Shown piece after piece: positions 1-8,251 of a stretch of DNA of 21,887 nucleotides (the stretch's first letter is position 1; every line of letters starts with the position of its first letter). Made by a program: the position numbers and the translations under genes. Below the pieces are notes generated by a model. The model saw only the letters and a list, made by a program, of their open reading frames with translations, did not search any database and was not told the origin of the DNA. Origin of the DNA: JBOHHR01 sp050740975 (lineage in GTDB: Bacteria > Pseudomonadota > Gammaproteobacteria > JBOHHR01); NCBI GenBank assembly GCA_050740975.1, contig JBOIEE010000021.1, forward strand, positions 1 through 21,887. Direction: 5' to 3'.

Positions 1-2151
1 TCCCAAAGACTGGTTGTCGTCATAGCCTACCCAAACGGTGGCCGCGATCTCGTTGTTAAACCCGGAAAACCAGGCGTCCTTAAGCTCATCGGTAGTGCCG
101 GTTTTGCCGGCCAGATCGCCACGGTTCAACACGGAAGCCGCGCTCGCGGTACCAAAGCGGATAACATCTTGCATCATGGAATACATCATCCAAGCATTCT
201 GAGAGTCGATCACGCGTGGCGCGCGCGGAGCTTCATCTGCCACGGCCGCTTCAAGTTCCTGAGCGCCGGATCTGCCATCGCTAAACGCAACCGGGCGCAC
301 ATTGGAGGCTCGCTGTTCGCAAACCCAGCAGGCTTTGGGGGGATCTGCTTGCCACACGATGCGGCCGTCTTCGGCAAAAATGCGGTCGATGAAATACGGG
401 TCGACCCGGAAACCGCCGTTGGCCAACACCGCATACCCCCGAACCATCTCCAGCGGCGTGAAGGATGCGCTCCCCAACGCCAGCGAGAGCACGCGCGGTA
501 AGCGCTCGCGCTCGAAGCCGAAGCGCGTGAGATAAGCTATGGCCCGATCGATGCCGGTACCCTGCAGCAAACGTATGGACACGATGTTGCGCGAGTAAGC
601 CAGAGCATCCCGCAGGCGGGTCGGTCCGTAGAACTCTCTACTGTAATTTTCCGGACGCCAAGGTTCCTGACCGTCCACTGCTGTAAACAGCAGTGGCTCA
701 TCGACAATGATGCTGGCAGGTGTGTAGCCCGCGGCCAAGGCCGCGGAATAAATAAACGGCTTGAAGCTGGAGCCGGGTTGGCGCGTACCTTGGGTGGCGC
801 GATTGAATTTGCTCAATTGAAAATCGAATCCGCCGGTCAGTGCCAGAATGGCCCCGTCTTTGGGAGACAAGGCAAGCAGGCTCCCTTCCACCTGGGGTAC
901 GGCGGATAGCTGCCAGGCGCTGTCTTTGGGCTGATACACCCGCACCAAATCCCCGCGCTTGACGATATCCGAAGCGCGGGTGGGGACCGGGCCGCGGCTG
1001 TCTGCATCAATAAATCGGCGCGCCCAGCCCAGACCCTCCCAGGGGATGCTAAGCTTGCCATTAGCTTGGGTGTAGACCTGGATAGACTTCTCACCCACGT
1101 GGGTGACTAAGGCCGGCAGTAAACCGCCTGCAGGACGGAAATCCTCCAGCAGCGTCGCCCAAGCTTCGGGGTCATCGTCCACGTGATCGAAGTGGTGCTC
1201 CGGGCCTCGGTAGCCGTGGCGCCGATCGTAGGCGATCAGGCCCGTACCCAGGGCCTCATTGGCCGCTCGCTGCAGGGCACCGTCTATAGTCGTCAGTACC
1301 CGGTAACCTTTGCCATAGGCATTCTCCCCGTAGCGTTCTATCATGAAGTTACGCACCATCTCCGCCAGGTAAGGCGCTGGTACTTCAACCGTCGGGCCAT
1401 GCAAACGCGCGGTGTCAGCTTCGGCGAGGGCCAGCTCCAGCTCACCGTCGTCGATATAGCCGAGGGTATGCATGCGACGCAGCACATAGTCACGGCGGCC
1501 CAGCGCGCGCGACGGACTGGTGATCGGATTTAGCACCGACGGCGCCTTAGGCAATCCCGCGATCATGGCCGTCTGGGCCAGATCGAGCTGCTCAAGCTCG
1601 GCGCCGTAATATACCTGCGCCGCTGCCGACACGCCGTAAGCGCGGTGACCGAAGTAAATCTTGTTTAAGTAAAGCTCGAAGATGGCCTGTTTCGACAACT
1701 CGCGCTCGATTTTAAGCGCCAATAGAATTTCGTTTAGCTTGCGCTGATAGGTTTTTTCCCGGCTGAGGAAAAAATTGCGCGCCACCTGCATGGTGATCGT
1801 GCTCCCGCCTTGTGTCTTTTCTCCCGTAGTCAGCAGATGCAAGCCGGCGCGGAGGATCCCCTGCCAGTCCACGCCCGGATGGTGAAAGAAGCGATCGTCT
1901 TCCGCGGCCAGAAATGCTTGGACCACCCGCTTGGGTACGCGTCCGATGGGGACCGGATCGCGCCGTTTTTCGCCAAACTCCGCGATCAGCTCGTTGTCTT
2001 TCGAGTACACCCGCAGCGGTACCTGTAGGCGGTGGGCTTTCAACGCTTCGATGGAAGGAAGCTGCGGCAACAGTTGCCACGCCAGCACGCCGACCGCAAT
2101 GATGGCAAGCACAAAACCGGTTAGCAGGGAGTTAAACAACAATCGCAACAT
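1..2151 (-). CDS. mrcA: Penicillin-binding protein 1A (bifunctional transglycosylase/transpeptidase), 3' end cut by window
   Basis: A continuous reading frame of 717 codons runs from an ATG at 2151 to the left edge with no stop, so the C-terminus is missing. It encodes a class A PBP that polymerises and cross-links peptidoglycan on the periplasmic face of the inner membrane. Residues 2-25 form an N-terminal membrane anchor (MLRLLFNSLLTGFVLAIIAV). The GT51 transglycosylase domain follows, with EDDRFFHHPG (catalytic Glu84) and the TQGGSTITMQVARNFF motif. The transpeptidase domain has SSFK (nucleophile Ser461), SRN at 520-522 and KTGTT from Lys683. A CWVC pair lies between SRN and KTG. The gene is divergent from pilM, the arrangement known in Pseudomonas and other gammaproteobacteria. 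The Shine-Dalgarno sequence is weak; the start was chosen because it directly precedes the anchor. Family assignment is very secure. Confidence 0.96.
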   Translation of the reverse strand, partial: MLRLLFNSLLTGFVLAIIAVGVLAWQLLPQLPSIEALKAHRLQVPLRVYSKDNELIAEFGEKRRDPVPIGRVPKRVVQAFLAAEDDRFFHHPGVDWQGILRAGLHLLTTGEKTQGGSTITMQVARNFFLSREKTYQRKLNEILLALKIERELSKQAIFELYLNKIYFGHRAYGVSAAAQVYYGAELEQLDLAQTAMIAGLPKAPSVLNPITSPSRALGRRDYVLRRMHTLGYIDDGELELALAEADTARLHGPTVEVPAPYLAEMVRNFMIERYGENAYGKGYRVLTTIDGALQRAANEALGTGLIAYDRRHGYRGPEHHFDHVDDDPEAWATLLEDFRPAGGLLPALVTHVGEKSIQVYTQANGKLSIPWEGLGWARRFIDADSRGPVPTRASDIVKRGDLVRVYQPKDSAWQLSAVPQVEGSLLALSPKDGAILALTGGFDFQLSKFNRATQGTRQPGSSFKPFIYSAALAAGYTPASIIVDEPLLFTAVDGQEPWRPENYSREFYGPTRLRDALAYSRNIVSIRLLQGTGIDRAIAYLTRFGFERERLPRVLSLALGSASFTPLEMVRGYAVLANGGFRVDPYFIDRIFAEDGRIVWQADPPKACWVCEQRASNVRPVAFSDGRSGAQELEAAVADEAPRAPRVIDSQNAWMMYSMMQDVIRFGTASAASVLNRGDLAGKTGTTDELKDAWFSGFNNEIAATVWVGYDDNQSLG

Positions 2152-2169
2152 ACCGTAAACGGGACCTAA

Positions 2170-2197
2170 ACGATATTCGTTGAAACGGGCCAGTCAA
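2170..2197 (-). promoter_or_regulatory. Candidate sigma-70 promoter for the PBP1A gene
   Basis: On the minus strand, TTGACT (2197-2192) and TATCGT (2175-2170) are separated by 16 bases. They match the -35 consensus at 5 of 6 positions and the -10 at 4 of 6. The predicted transcript would start a few bases before the ATG at 2151, giving a very short leader. This is inferred from the motif only. Confidence 0.35.
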
Positions 2198-2401
2198 GCT
2201 TAGTAAGCATCATCTGCACGTGGCGGGTACGCAACATTTTAGCGCGCAAGACGCTCTGCAAGCGACATTTTGTTCCTTCCGCTACCGAAGGGCAATAGCA
2301 AACCCAACTCGATCACCTTCATCCTTTTTTGGTGTGTGTCGCGCCATCCCGGCTACAAGCGCACGTTCTTCCAGGTTGCAATGTGCGCCAGTGTCATCTA
2401 T

Positions 2402-2430
2402 TTGTTTTTTAAAAATGGCTCGTCTATAAC
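2402..2430 (+). promoter_or_regulatory. Candidate sigma-70 promoter for the pilMNOPQ operon
   Basis: TTGTTT (2402-2407), a 17-base spacer and TATAAC (2425-2430) match the -10 consensus at 5 of 6 positions and the -35 at 3 of 6. An AAGGA ribosome-binding site near 2455-2459 precedes the pilM ATG at 2467. The poly-T/poly-A run overlaps the -35 and spacer. This is a motif-based inference. Confidence 0.4.
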
Positions 2431-2466
2431 CAGTACAAACGCCAACGCTTATCGAAGGAAACACAT

Positions 2467-3519
2467 ATGTTATCGCTTGGGCGTAAGCAAGTTCCTGTGC
2501 TCGGCATCGATATCAGCTCGGCCTCAGTCAAAGTGCTGGAACTGTCGCGTAACGGGGGGCGCTACCGCGTGGAGAGCTACGCAGCGGAGCCCATGCCCCC
2601 CAATTCGGTGGTCGAAAAGAACATCGGTGACGTCACCCTCGTTGGCGAGGCCGTTGCTCGAGCGGTAAATAAGTCGCAGACCCGGCTCAAAACCGCGGCG
2701 TGCGCGGTGGCTGGCTCCGCCGTGATCACCAAGATGATCGCTCTGGACGCCGGTTTGTCGGAAGACGATATGGAAAACCAGATCCGCCTCGAAGCCGATC
2801 AATACATTCCCTATCCACTAGAAGAAGTGAATATGGATTTCGAGGTGCAGGGAACGAGTGAGAAAGATCCCGGCCGGGTCGATGTCATGCTCGCAGCCTC
2901 GCGCAGCGATAACGTCGAGCTCCGAGTCGCCGCTTTGGCGGCGGCGGGCTTAACGACCAAAGTGGTGGATGTCGAGGTATTCGCTTTGGAAAACGCCGTC
3001 TCCTTGGTTAAGCACAACGGTAGCGGAAGCAGGATCGTGGCACTGGTCGACGTGGGTTCCTCACTCACCACCTTGAGCGTGTTGCAGAACTCCAAAACCA
3101 TTTATACCCGCGAGACGGCTTTTGGAGGCCGCCATCTCACCGAGGAAATCCAGCGCCGTTACAACTTGAGCTACGAAGAGGCAGGCCTCGCCAAACGCCA
3201 GGGAGGGCTGCCCGGTAACTACGAACCTGAGGTGCTTGAACCGTTTAAGCAAACCATGGCGCAAGAGATCAAGCGCGCCTTGCAGTTTTTCTACTCATCC
3301 AGTCAGGTGGGGGACGTCGATGAAGTGATCCTCGCGGGTGGGTGCGCTTCGATTCAAGGGATAGCGACGGTGATCGAGCAGGAGATCGGCAAAAACGTCA
3401 CCATTGCCAACCCCTTCGCCCACATGTCCATTGCCGATAGGGTGAAGAAAGAAGCGCTTATGAACGATGGCCCGGCGATGATGATCGCGTGTGGTCTTGC
3501 ATTGCGGAGTTTCGACTAA
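2467..3519 (+). CDS. pilM: Type IV pilus assembly protein PilM (actin-like ATPase)
   Basis: The product is 350 residues, the usual PilM length. It is a cytoplasmic actin/FtsA-fold protein that binds ATP and the N-terminus of PilN, seating the pilus alignment complex on the inner membrane. The sequence shows phosphate-1 loop LGIDISSASVKVLELS (residues 12-27), phosphate-2 loop IVALVDVGSSLTTLSVL (190-206) and an adenosine-type motif VILAGGCASIQGI (287-299). The start has a good AAGGA Shine-Dalgarno about 8 bases upstream. It is the first gene of the operon, and its stop overlaps the pilN start by one base (TAATG), which implies translational coupling. The identity is strongly supported by sequence and order. 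Confidence 0.97.
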   Translation: MLSLGRKQVPVLGIDISSASVKVLELSRNGGRYRVESYAAEPMPPNSVVEKNIGDVTLVGEAVARAVNKSQTRLKTAACAVAGSAVITKMIALDAGLSEDDMENQIRLEADQYIPYPLEEVNMDFEVQGTSEKDPGRVDVMLAASRSDNVELRVAALAAAGLTTKVVDVEVFALENAVSLVKHNGSGSRIVALVDVGSSLTTLSVLQNSKTIYTRETAFGGRHLTEEIQRRYNLSYEEAGLAKRQGGLPGNYEPEVLEPFKQTMAQEIKRALQFFYSSSQVGDVDEVILAGGCASIQGIATVIEQEIGKNVTIANPFAHMSIADRVKKEALMNDGPAMMIACGLALRSFD

Positions 3520-4097
3520 TGGCTCGCAAAATCAATCTTCTACCGTGGCGCGCCGAGCGCCGCAAACAGCAACGCAACGAGTTTTTTACCCTCGTGGGAA
3601 TGGCCGCCCTAGGGACGCTACTGTTGGTGTTCATGATTCGAGTCTACTACCAGCAGCTTATCTCGCATCAGGAAGCCCGCAACGATTTCATCAAGGCGGA
3701 GATTTCTAAGCTGGATGAAAAGATAAAGGAGATCGAAGGCCTGGAAAAAGAAAAGGAGCGCTTGTTGGCGCGCACCAAAACCATCGAACAGCTCCAGACC
3801 TCAAGGCCCATCATCGTGCACCTGTTCGACGAACTGGTCGGGGCTTTGCCGGAAGGGGTATATCTAACCGAGATCGCCCAGCAAGGAAACGCCGTCACCT
3901 TGAAGGGAGCGGCACGCTCCAACGCCAGGGTATCGAGCTTCATGCGCAACCTCGAGGCTTCGGGTTGGTTGCGCGACCCGGCGCTGGAGATCATCGAGAC
4001 CAAAGAGGTCGATCAACGCCGAATCAGCAGTTTTTCTCTCACCGTGAAGCAGAAAAAGCAAGAGGGGGCAGAGGAGCAGAATGAGGAAGCAACTTAA
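3519..4097 (+). CDS. pilN: Type IV pilus assembly protein PilN
   Basis: The product is 192 residues. PilN is a bitopic inner-membrane protein whose short cytoplasmic tail docks into PilM and whose periplasmic domain pairs with PilO. The tail carries the diagnostic INLLPWR motif (residues 5-11). It is followed by a transmembrane helix at about 22-43, a charged coiled coil at about 50-95 and a ferredoxin-like periplasmic domain at about 100-180. I chose the ATG at 3519 rather than an in-frame upstream start. It places INLLPWR at the N-terminus, overlaps the pilM stop, and has GGAG 9 bases upstream. The C-terminal tail is Glu-rich. The stop directly abuts the pilO ATG (TAAATG). Confidence 0.96.
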   Translation: MARKINLLPWRAERRKQQRNEFFTLVGMAALGTLLLVFMIRVYYQQLISHQEARNDFIKAEISKLDEKIKEIEGLEKEKERLLARTKTIEQLQTSRPIIVHLFDELVGALPEGVYLTEIAQQGNAVTLKGAARSNARVSSFMRNLEASGWLRDPALEIIETKEVDQRRISSFSLTVKQKKQEGAEEQNEEAT

Positions 4098-4706
4098 ATG
4101 AAGTGGTCGGATATCAACAACGTCAATCTTGACAACATTGGCTCGGCGCCTTGGCCGTTCAAATCCATTGTGATTGGGTGCGTGTGCGCGGGTTTGGTCT
4201 TCGGTGGCTGGAAGTATCTGGTCCAAGAAAAGCGCGAGACCCTAGAACGGGTGACGGCCGAGGAGACGCAGCTCAAGCAAACCTTTGAAACCAAACAGGC
4301 CAAGGTGGTGAATTTGGATCGCTTGAAGCGGCAGCTTGCGGAAATCAAGGAAACCTTCGGCGAGATGCTACGGCGCTTACCCGACAAGGCAGAGGTGGCG
4401 GCTTTGCTGGTGGATATATCCCAGCAAGGTCTGGGCGCTGGTTTGGAATTCGAGCTGTTCAAGCCCGGGCAAGAGAAACCTTCGGAATTCTATGCTGAGT
4501 TGCCGATCGAGATCCGGGTGACGGGCGGTTACCACGCCTTCGGGCAATTCGTAAGCGGGGTTTCGGATTTGCCGCGCATCGTCACCCAGCATGATATCAA
4601 AATCAAGCTCAAGGCAGAAAAGAAAGGCTTGGGCCAAGCCTTGGTTATGGAAAGCGTTGCTAAAACCTACCGCTATCTGGATGAAGCAGAGGAGGCAAAC
4701 CAATGA
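4098..4706 (+). CDS. pilO: Type IV pilus assembly protein PilO
   Basis: The product is 202 residues, the normal size for PilO. This bitopic inner-membrane protein heterodimerises with PilN and binds PilP in the periplasm, linking motor and secretin. The N-terminus MKWSDINNVNLDNIGSAPWP is family-typical. A transmembrane segment lies at about 21-41, a coiled coil at about 44-90, and a ferredoxin-like fold follows to the end (LPIEIRVTGGYHAFGQFVSG is the conserved core, residues 135-154). A GAGGAAG Shine-Dalgarno lies about 10 bases upstream inside the end of pilN. The gene overlaps pilP by four bases (ATGA). Confidence 0.96.
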   Translation: MKWSDINNVNLDNIGSAPWPFKSIVIGCVCAGLVFGGWKYLVQEKRETLERVTAEETQLKQTFETKQAKVVNLDRLKRQLAEIKETFGEMLRRLPDKAEVAALLVDISQQGLGAGLEFELFKPGQEKPSEFYAELPIEIRVTGGYHAFGQFVSGVSDLPRIVTQHDIKIKLKAEKKGLGQALVMESVAKTYRYLDEAEEANQ

Positions 4707-5269
4707 TTCGCTCCCGTGGTACAGGTGCTTGGTGGCTGCTAGGGGCGGCCGCGGTTTCGGTGGGCGGATGCGCCTCCAGTGAAATGGGCGATTTGCAGCA
4801 GTACGTGGCGCAGGTTAACGCGCGCCCCGGGGGGCAGATCGAGCCTCTGCCGGAGGTCAAGCCCTACGAGCGTTATCTTTATCAATCGGTTGGGATGCGC
4901 GATCCGTTCTCAGCTCTGTTCGAAGTACCCGAAGAGGCTTTGACCAGCGATGTGGATGACGCCAAGCAGCATGCCTTGTTGCAAGAGATCCAGAACCGTA
5001 ATCGCGAAGAGCTCGAGAGTTTCGAGCTCGACAGCTTACGCATGGTAGGAACCCTAGAAAATCCCAGCAATTTTTGGGGAATCGTGAAGGATCCGAAAGG
5101 CACGGTGCATCGCGTGAGCGTGGGGAATTACTTAGGACTGAACTTCGGTAAGGTCACGAGCGTTGCTGAAGACCACATCGATCTGAGGGAAATCATCAAG
5201 GATCCGCAAGGCGATTGGATAGAGCGGCTCGCCTCGCTTGCACTTTATGCAGAAGAGGGACAACCGTGA
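4703..5269 (+). CDS. pilP: Type IV pilus assembly lipoprotein PilP
   Basis: The product is 188 residues. PilP is an inner-membrane lipoprotein whose C-terminal HR-like domain contacts the N-terminal domains of PilQ, while its N-terminal part binds PilNO. A signal sequence ends in a lipobox VGGC with the acylated cysteine at residue 23. The linker has the typical RDPF motif (66-69), and the C-terminal beta domain runs from about 110 to 182 (RMVGTLENPSNFWGIVKDP). A strong GAGGAGG Shine-Dalgarno sits 6 bases before the ATG. The stop overlaps a GTG start candidate of pilQ. Confidence 0.96.
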   Translation: MIRSRGTGAWWLLGAAAVSVGGCASSEMGDLQQYVAQVNARPGGQIEPLPEVKPYERYLYQSVGMRDPFSALFEVPEEALTSDVDDAKQHALLQEIQNRNREELESFELDSLRMVGTLENPSNFWGIVKDPKGTVHRVSVGNYLGLNFGKVTSVAEDHIDLREIIKDPQGDWIERLASLALYAEEGQP

Positions 5270-7527
5270 TCGCCGCAATAGAGGGTTGGCATATGCACAC
5301 AGTGGTTTGTAACAAACCGTTCCTAGGATTTTCTAAAAAACAGGCTGGCGCACCACGCATGGGCTTCTCTCGCGTGCACCCATCCCAGAGCTGCAAAGAC
5401 AGGGCTACTTACTACGCTCGTCCGGCTTTCCACCGATTTAGCACGCGGCGTATGGTGGCGGCTATGTTGTTAATCATACTCGGGGGCCCCGGAGCAGCGA
5501 CAGCGGCCAGTTTGGATAATATCGATTTCGCCTCATTGCCCGGAGGGCGCGTCCAGTTGCGGCTTAAGCTGTCTCAGCCCCCGACGCAAGCGCCGCTTAG
5601 TTTCACCATAGACAACCCGGCGCGCATCGCCATCGATCTGCCGAATACGCAGTTGAAAATGCGTGAAAAGAGCAAGACCATTGGGGTGGGCCTAGCGCGC
5701 AGCGTGAGCGCCGCCGCGGCGGCCGGGCGCACTCGGGTGGTGGTCAATTTAGCGCACATGGTGCCCTATGACATCAAGCTCCAAGGCACCGATATCCTGG
5801 TCAGTTTGAACGCCAGTGCCGCGAGCAAAGACGACGCACTGCCGCTGCCTTTGGGTCAGGCTCCGACCCGAGGGGCGAGCATACAGAACATCGATTTTCG
5901 CCGCGGTGAGCACGGCCAGGGTCAGGTGATCGTGGCCTTGTCCGATCCGGCGATCGGCATAGACGTGCGCGAAGAAGGTGGTAAGATCATCGTGGACTTC
6001 GCCGATACCTGGTTGCCCGATACCTTGGATCGGAAGCTTGATGTGACCGATTTCGCAACCCCTGTGACCGAGATCGATACCGTTCGCCATGGGGGTGGCG
6101 CGCGCATGGTCATCTCCCCCACCGGGACCTATGAGCACGTGGCTTATCAGGCCGAAAACCAGTTGACGATCGAGGTCCGGCCGCTCACCAAGCAAGAGGA
6201 CGAACAGCTTAAAAAGGACAAATTCGGGTACACCGGCGAGCGCCTGTCCTTGAATTTCCAGGAGATCGAGGTGCGCGCGGTGTTACAGCTCATCGCGGAC
6301 TTCACCGGTCTCAACCTGGTCGCCGCCGATACCGTGACCGGCACCGTAACCTTGCGCCTGAAAAACGTGCCCTGGGATCAGGCTCTGGACATCATCTTGA
6401 AGTCTAAAGGTCTTGGCATGCGCCAGGCAGGCAATGTGATCATGGTGGCGCCCCAAGAAGAGATCGCGGCGCGCGAGAAGCTCGAGCTCGAATCCCAGAA
6501 GCAGATCGAAGAGCTGGCTCCCTTGCAAACCGAATTCATTCCCATCAATTATGCCAAGGCGGCTGATATCGCCGCGCTGCTCAAAGCGGAGGAGAATAAC
6601 CTCTTGTCCGAGCGCGGCAACGTCTCGGTGGATGAGCGCACCAATACGCTGTTGCTGCAGGACACCGCAGACAAGCTGGCGCAACTGCGCAAGGTGATTT
6701 CCACCCTGGATATCCCGGTGCGCCAAGTGATGATCGAGTCCCGCTTAGTGATTGCCAACGATGACTTTGCCAAAGAGATAGGGATCCAATTCGCCTACAG
6801 CAAAAACACCACGGGCACGGGGGGCGCATCTAGCGAAGAGCTGTTCAGTATACTGGGAGGAAAGCTGGAGGGAACCAGACCCACCGAATTCGGTGGCGGC
6901 ACCGCGTTCGTCACCGGCGATCAAGAGGATGCCACCGAGAACTTTATCGTCAGCTTGCCCACCCTCGCATCGCCGCAGGCCGCTTTGGGGTTGGCGGTAG
7001 GCAAGATCGGGAGCTATCTGCTGCAGTTAGAGTTATCCGCGCTGCAAGAGGAAGGGCGCGGGGAGATCATATCCAGCCCACGCGTGATCACGGCCAACCA
7101 GAAGGAGGCGGTGATCGAGCAGGGCGAGGAGATCCCGTTTAATATTGCGACTTCTAGCGGCGCCACCAGCGTGCAGTTTAAGAAAGCGGTGATAAGCTTA
7201 AGGGTCACCCCCCATATTACGCCGGACGACCGAGTCATTTTGGATCTATCGGTAAACAAAGACGCACGTGGCCAGATCACGCCCGCAGGCTTTGCCATCG
7301 ACACCAACAACATCACCACCCAGGTGCTGGTAGACAACGGGGACACCGTAGTATTAGGCGGCATCTTCGAGCACACCAACCGCGATAACGTTCGCCGGGT
7401 GCCATTTTTTGGGGAATTGCCCTATGTCGGCTGGCTGTTTAAAGCCACGAGTAATATAGACTCAAAACGCGAGCTCCTGATCTTCGTAACACCTAAAATC
7501 TTGAAGGAAACTTTGCGCCTGGGCTAA
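5266..7527 (+). CDS. pilQ: Type IV pilus secretin PilQ
   Basis: PilQ is the outer-membrane channel through which the pilus emerges. It has two AMIN domains for peptidoglycan binding at about 80-300, and a secretin/TonB N0 domain starting near LSLNFQEIEVRAVLQLIADF. An N1 domain follows, then the C-terminal secretin core ending VDNGDTVVLGGIFEHTN...VPFFGELPYVGWLFK. The signal peptide hydrophobic stretch (MVAAMLLIILGGPGAATAA) begins only at residue 63 of this model. I chose GTG 5266 because it overlaps the pilP stop and has GAGG seven bases upstream. ATG 5293 also has GAGG at a good distance and is equally possible. ATG 5452 lies right before the hydrophobic core but lacks a ribosome-binding site. 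With GTG 5266 the protein is 753 residues. Family identity is certain; only the start is not. Confidence 0.95.
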   Translation: MIAAIEGWHMHTVVCNKPFLGFSKKQAGAPRMGFSRVHPSQSCKDRATYYARPAFHRFSTRRMVAAMLLIILGGPGAATAASLDNIDFASLPGGRVQLRLKLSQPPTQAPLSFTIDNPARIAIDLPNTQLKMREKSKTIGVGLARSVSAAAAAGRTRVVVNLAHMVPYDIKLQGTDILVSLNASAASKDDALPLPLGQAPTRGASIQNIDFRRGEHGQGQVIVALSDPAIGIDVREEGGKIIVDFADTWLPDTLDRKLDVTDFATPVTEIDTVRHGGGARMVISPTGTYEHVAYQAENQLTIEVRPLTKQEDEQLKKDKFGYTGERLSLNFQEIEVRAVLQLIADFTGLNLVAADTVTGTVTLRLKNVPWDQALDIILKSKGLGMRQAGNVIMVAPQEEIAAREKLELESQKQIEELAPLQTEFIPINYAKAADIAALLKAEENNLLSERGNVSVDERTNTLLLQDTADKLAQLRKVISTLDIPVRQVMIESRLVIANDDFAKEIGIQFAYSKNTTGTGGASSEELFSILGGKLEGTRPTEFGGGTAFVTGDQEDATENFIVSLPTLASPQAALGLAVGKIGSYLLQLELSALQEEGRGEIISSPRVITANQKEAVIEQGEEIPFNIATSSGATSVQFKKAVISLRVTPHITPDDRVILDLSVNKDARGQITPAGFAIDTNNITTQVLVDNGDTVVLGGIFEHTNRDNVRRVPFFGELPYVGWLFKATSNIDSKRELLIFVTPKILKETLRLG

Positions 7528-7552
7528 GGAAACTCCGAGCAAAGCTTCCTTA
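7525..7552 (+). other. Inverted repeat at the pilQ stop codon
   Basis: TAAGGAA (7525-7531, including the pilQ stop) and TTCCTTA (7546-7552) form a perfect 7-base-pair stem with a 14-base loop. There is no T-run, so it is more likely an mRNA-end or stability hairpin than a full terminator. Confidence 0.3.
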
Positions 7553-7581
7553 AGCAATCACCTCAGCCCTCCTTCCTGCCC

Positions 7582-7624
7582 AAAGCCGTGTAGCTCCTCC
7601 GTGTTGGGGCGAGCTACGGGCTTT
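7582..7624 (+). terminator. Terminator-like hairpin after pilQ
   Basis: AAAGCC (7582-7587) pairs with GGCTTT (7619-7624), and GTAGCTC (7590-7596) pairs with GAGCTAC (7611-7617). The stem has 13 base pairs with a small internal loop and a 14-base apical loop. It is followed by CTCC rather than a long T-run, so termination may be partial. It would separate the pil operon from aroKB. Confidence 0.5.
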
Positions 7625-7694
7625 CTCCGCTATTCGCTATTTGAACTAGAATTCACCTCACGTGGGGGATGCGGGCGGCTCGCCCATGTTTTGA

Positions 7695-8219
7695 ATGGAT
7701 ATGAAAGGACCGAAAAACATCTTTCTGATAGGCCCGATGGGCTCGGGCAAAACCACCGTGGGCCGGGCTCTGGCGCGAGTTCTAGGTAAGGCTTTTTTTG
7801 ACAGCGACCAGGTCATCGAGGAGCGCACCGGAGTGCGCGTTTGCGTGATCTTCGAAATCGAGGGGGAACAGGGTTTTCGGCGGCGGGAAAAAAGGGTCAT
7901 CGATGACCTTACCCTGAAGAAAGACATCGTGCTCGCTACTGGGGGCGGGTCGATACTGGACGCCGAGAATCGGGGTCATCTACTGCGCCGCGGCTTTGTC
8001 GTATACTTGAAGGCCCCGGTGGAAAAGCTTTTAGAACGCTCAACCCGGGATCGGTATCGGCCGCTGTTACAAACGGAAAACCCCAGAGAGACACTTGAAG
8101 CTTTGGTCAGAAAGAGGGAGCCCATCTATCGCGACACAGCGGATTTGATAATCAACACCGACGAGCGTAGCGTAAAGCAAGTTGTGGATGAAATTCATCA
8201 CTGTTGCGGTTTCGCTTGA
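7695..8219 (+). CDS. aroK: Shikimate kinase I (AroK)
   Basis: The product is 174 residues. It phosphorylates shikimate at the 3-hydroxyl using ATP in the aromatic amino acid pathway in the cytosol. Visible motifs are Walker A GPMGSGKT (13-20), the shikimate-binding DSD (36-38), FRRRE (61-65), the GGG loop (83-85) and the lid RPLL (from 122). The ATG at 7695 has no clear Shine-Dalgarno; a second ATG at 7701 is a close alternative. It lies just upstream of aroB, the standard gammaproteobacterial aroKB pair, and their reading frames are separated by about 30 bases. Confidence 0.96.
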   Translation: MDMKGPKNIFLIGPMGSGKTTVGRALARVLGKAFFDSDQVIEERTGVRVCVIFEIEGEQGFRRREKRVIDDLTLKKDIVLATGGGSILDAENRGHLLRRGFVVYLKAPVEKLLERSTRDRYRPLLQTENPRETLEALVRKREPIYRDTADLIINTDERSVKQVVDEIHHCCGFA

Positions 8220-8251
8220 GCAGCCGAAACATCGAGTTCTTAGTGTATACC

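Larger units (their letters stand above)
2152..2466. other. Divergent intergenic region between PBP1A and pilM genes
   Basis: These 315 bases hold no convincing gene. Short open frames exist here but have no family resemblance. The region contains candidate promoters facing both ways and an AT-rich stretch near 2400-2415 just upstream of the pilM promoter. Confidence 0.6.

Noticed and set aside
7640..7660. A possible aroK promoter with TAGAAT at 7647-7652
   Set aside because: The hexamer is acceptable, but no recognisable -35 lies at 16-18 bases upstream.
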